Shown piece after piece: positions 62,178 through 64,000 of a stretch of DNA of 64,000 nt. Source of the stretch: Sphingopyxis sp. OPL5. GTDB lineage: Bacteria; Pseudomonadota; Alphaproteobacteria; Sphingomonadales; Sphingomonadaceae. The stretch covers positions 62,001 through 126,000 of the forward strand of contig NZ_CP060725.1 in NCBI RefSeq assembly GCF_003797775.2, read 5' to 3'. A model generated the notes under the pieces. That model was not told the DNA's origin, made no database searches, and saw only the letters and a program-made list of their open reading frames with translations. Position 1 is the stretch's first letter, and the number at the start of each line of letters is the position of its first letter. The translations under genes and the position numbers were made by a program.

Positions 62178-64000
62178 ATGCGCTCGATTCTCACCGTCCT
62201 GCTGCTCGCCACCGCCGCGCCCGTCTTCGCCCAGGTTGCGACCCCCGACCGTCCGGTCACCGATCCGCGGACGATCGCCTCGCCCGCCAATCCCGACGCG
62301 AAGCCGGTGCCGCTCGACGATATCGGCGTCACCCGCGCGCTGTACGATGCGGTGTGGAGCGCCGACGGCAAAAATATCTTCATCGCCACCGACCTGACCG
62401 GCCGCGTCAACATCTGGCGCATGGATGCCAACGGCAGCTGGCCGGTGCAGCTCACCCAGTCCGACGACGCGCAATCGGGGCTGGCGACGACGCGCGACGG
62501 CCAGTGGCTCTATTTCACGCAGGATGCCGGCGGGAACGAATATTACGACATCTATCGCGTGCCCACCGTCGGCGGCGCGGTCGAGAATCTGACCAACACG
62601 CCCGACCGCAGCGAAAGCGGGCTGCTCACCGGCCCGACCGGCGGCCTCGTCGCGCTGTCGACCAAGCTCAAGAGCGAGGGGCAGAGCAATCTCGCGGTGA
62701 TGGATGCGGGCGGCAAGATCCGCAACCTGACCGCCGAAAAGGACCCGCAGTTCAGCTGGGCGCCCGCGGCATGGGTCGATGGCGGCAAGGCGATCATCGC
62801 CAACCGCAGCCTCGTCGACGGGTCGGCGAGCGAGATCTGGCGCGTCGACGTTGCGAGCGGTGCCGCGACGCTGCTGCTCGGCAAGCCCAAGACCATCTAT
62901 GCCGCGAGCGGCGCGACCCCCGACGGCGCGGTGCTGGCGGTGACCACCGACGAAGGCACCGGCCAGCCGCATGCCACGGCCTACACCGTCGCGACCAAAA
63001 AATGGCAGGGCCTGCCCAAGACCCCGTGGGAGGAAACGAGCGACATCGTCACCCCCGACGGCAAGGCGATGTTCGTGCGTACCAACAACGACGGGCGTTC
63101 GACATTGTCGCGTGTCGACCTTTCGACCATGGCCAAGACCGAACTGGCGCTCGACCCCGGCCGCGCGTCGATCCCCGGCCTCACCGCGATCTCGCCCGAC
63201 GGGTCGAAGATGTTCGTGACGCGCAGCGGCGCGGATTCGCCGACGATGCTCTATGCCTATGACCTCGGCGCGAACAAGGCGGTGCCCGTGGTGCCGCTGG
63301 CGATGGCCAGCCTCGCCCCCGCGACGCTGCCCAAATCGCAGATCGTGACCTACAAAAGCTTCGACGGCACACTGATCAGCGCGGTCATGACGATGCCGTT
63401 CAACCTGAAACGCGATGGCAGCAACCCCGCGATCGTGATGCCGCACGGCGGCCCGACCGGCCAGTCGCAGGACGGCTTCTCGCGCTACGCCACCGCCTTC
63501 GCGACGCGCGGCTATGTCGTGATCCAGCCCAATTTCCGCGGCTCGACCGGTTATGGCAAAAAATTCCAGGAGGCCAATTTTCAGGACCTCGGCGGCGGCG
63601 ACCTCAAAGACACCGTCGCGGCGAAGCACTTCCTCGTCCAGTCGGGCTATGTCAACGACAGGAAGGTCGGCATCTTCGGCGGCTCCTACGGCGGTTTCAT
63701 GACGCTGATGGCGATCGGCCGCACCCCCGACGAGTTCGCCGCGGCGGTGCAATGGTTCGGCATCATCAACTGGCGCACCATGTACCGCGACCAGGACGAG
63801 TTTTTGAAAGCCTATCAGCGCAGCCTGCTCGGCACGCCGGAAAAGGACGGCGCGGTCTATGACGCCGCCTCGCCGCTGACCTATATGAAGGCAGCGAAGG
63901 CACCGCTGCTGACGATCCAGGGCGAGAATGACATCCGCGTGCCGCGCGGTCAGGCGCAGGAGGTCCACGACCTGCTCAAGGCCAAGGGCAATATCGTCGA
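62178..64000 (+). CDS. S9 family prolyl oligopeptidase-type peptidase, exported (cut by right edge)
   Basis: The frame is open to the last base, so about 607 residues are visible. AGGGAG lies before ATG 62178. A signal peptide (MRSILTVLLLATAAPVFA) leads a beta-propeller region (FSWAPAAWVDGGKAI) and the hydrolase domain: PHGGPTGQSQD, the nucleophile motif GGSYGGFM (Ser503) and NDIRVPRGQAQE, where the aspartate should be. The final histidine lies outside the window. It is similar in plan to the S9 enzyme at 18.5 kb but not a close copy. Confidence 0.93.
   Translation, partial: MRSILTVLLLATAAPVFAQVATPDRPVTDPRTIASPANPDAKPVPLDDIGVTRALYDAVWSADGKNIFIATDLTGRVNIWRMDANGSWPVQLTQSDDAQSGLATTRDGQWLYFTQDAGGNEYYDIYRVPTVGGAVENLTNTPDRSESGLLTGPTGGLVALSTKLKSEGQSNLAVMDAGGKIRNLTAEKDPQFSWAPAAWVDGGKAIIANRSLVDGSASEIWRVDVASGAATLLLGKPKTIYAASGATPDGAVLAVTTDEGTGQPHATAYTVATKKWQGLPKTPWEETSDIVTPDGKAMFVRTNNDGRSTLSRVDLSTMAKTELALDPGRASIPGLTAISPDGSKMFVTRSGADSPTMLYAYDLGANKAVPVVPLAMASLAPATLPKSQIVTYKSFDGTLISAVMTMPFNLKRDGSNPAIVMPHGGPTGQSQDGFSRYATAFATRGYVVIQPNFRGSTGYGKKFQEANFQDLGGGDLKDTVAAKHFLVQSGYVNDRKVGIFGGSYGGFMTLMAIGRTPDEFAAAVQWFGIINWRTMYRDQDEFLKAYQRSLLGTPEKDGAVYDAASPLTYMKAAKAPLLTIQGENDIRVPRGQAQEVHDLLKAKGNIV

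Noticed and set aside
1..64000. tRNA, rRNA or CRISPR array
   Set aside because: No cloverleaf-like stretch ending in CCA, no rRNA signature and no regular direct-repeat/spacer series was seen in the gaps.

Overview
The window is GC-rich, densely coded DNA from an alphaproteobacterium, most likely a sphingomonad close to Sphingopyxis. The pointers are the base composition, a DUF4893 lipoprotein, a UrcA-family protein, the ftsB-pdhA-pdhB neighbourhood, an alphaproteobacterial LexA box (GAAC-N7-GAAC) before uvrA, and short palindromic intergenic repeats present in several copies. Most of it is chromosomal housekeeping and nutrient-scavenging content. I see no rRNA, tRNA, CRISPR array, insertion sequence or prophage. 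The assignment comes from reading the sequence, not from a database search.

Layout. 1-3.1 kb: end of an MFS transporter, an exported GH1 beta-glucosidase and a TetR regulator with two 12-bp palindromes upstream. 3.4-9.4 kb: a Tat-type flavin amine oxidase, a 99-residue WYL-like protein, TerC, a DUF465-like protein, an atypical crotonase, a secreted unknown protein and an exported alpha/beta hydrolase. 9.4-14.7 kb (minus strand): a LuxR-type HTH fused to an exported domain, an M20 amidohydrolase, a DUF4893 lipoprotein, and a patatin/3-hydroxybutyrate dehydrogenase pair. 14.8-25.1 kb: a YpfJ-type metallopeptidase, an amidohydrolase and a small secreted protein in one overlapping run; HPP-family protein; S9 peptidase; valS; MATE pump. 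25.2-31.6 kb: a LytS/LytR-type two-component pair facing a 1500-residue RTX-like repeat protein. 31.8-37.2 kb: UrcA, small envelope proteins, a BCCT transporter and an M13 peptidase.

37.5-39.9 kb holds an AT-richer three-gene unit (two lipoproteins and a duplicated Tudor/Agenet-like protein) whose genes overlap by ATGA. I do not recognise it, and it is the best candidate here for an undescribed system. uvrA and a cold-shock gene follow. 44.5-46.0 kb holds an AT-rich two-gene cassette of coiled-coil/membrane proteins, also unrecognised. 46.1-53.6 kb is the phosphate-starvation locus pstSCAB-phoU-phoB with a convergent phosphate-porin gene. Pho boxes are visible before pstS and before the porin, and phoR is absent. 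53.8-64 kb: a multifunctional-enzyme-type SDR, two membrane proteins, DUF2794-cysE, a degenerate squalene/phytoene-synthase-like protein, pdhA and pdhB with a secreted-protein gene wedged between them, ftsB, and an S9 peptidase that runs off the right edge.

Together the genes suggest an oligotrophic heterotroph that scavenges peptides (two S9, M13, M20 and amidohydrolase enzymes, most with signal peptides), beta-glucosides and phosphate. Ten palindromic repeats, several in recognisable families, lie between or at the ends of genes. Start codons were moved from the longest possible frame wherever a ribosome binding site, signal peptide or overlap supported a later one.
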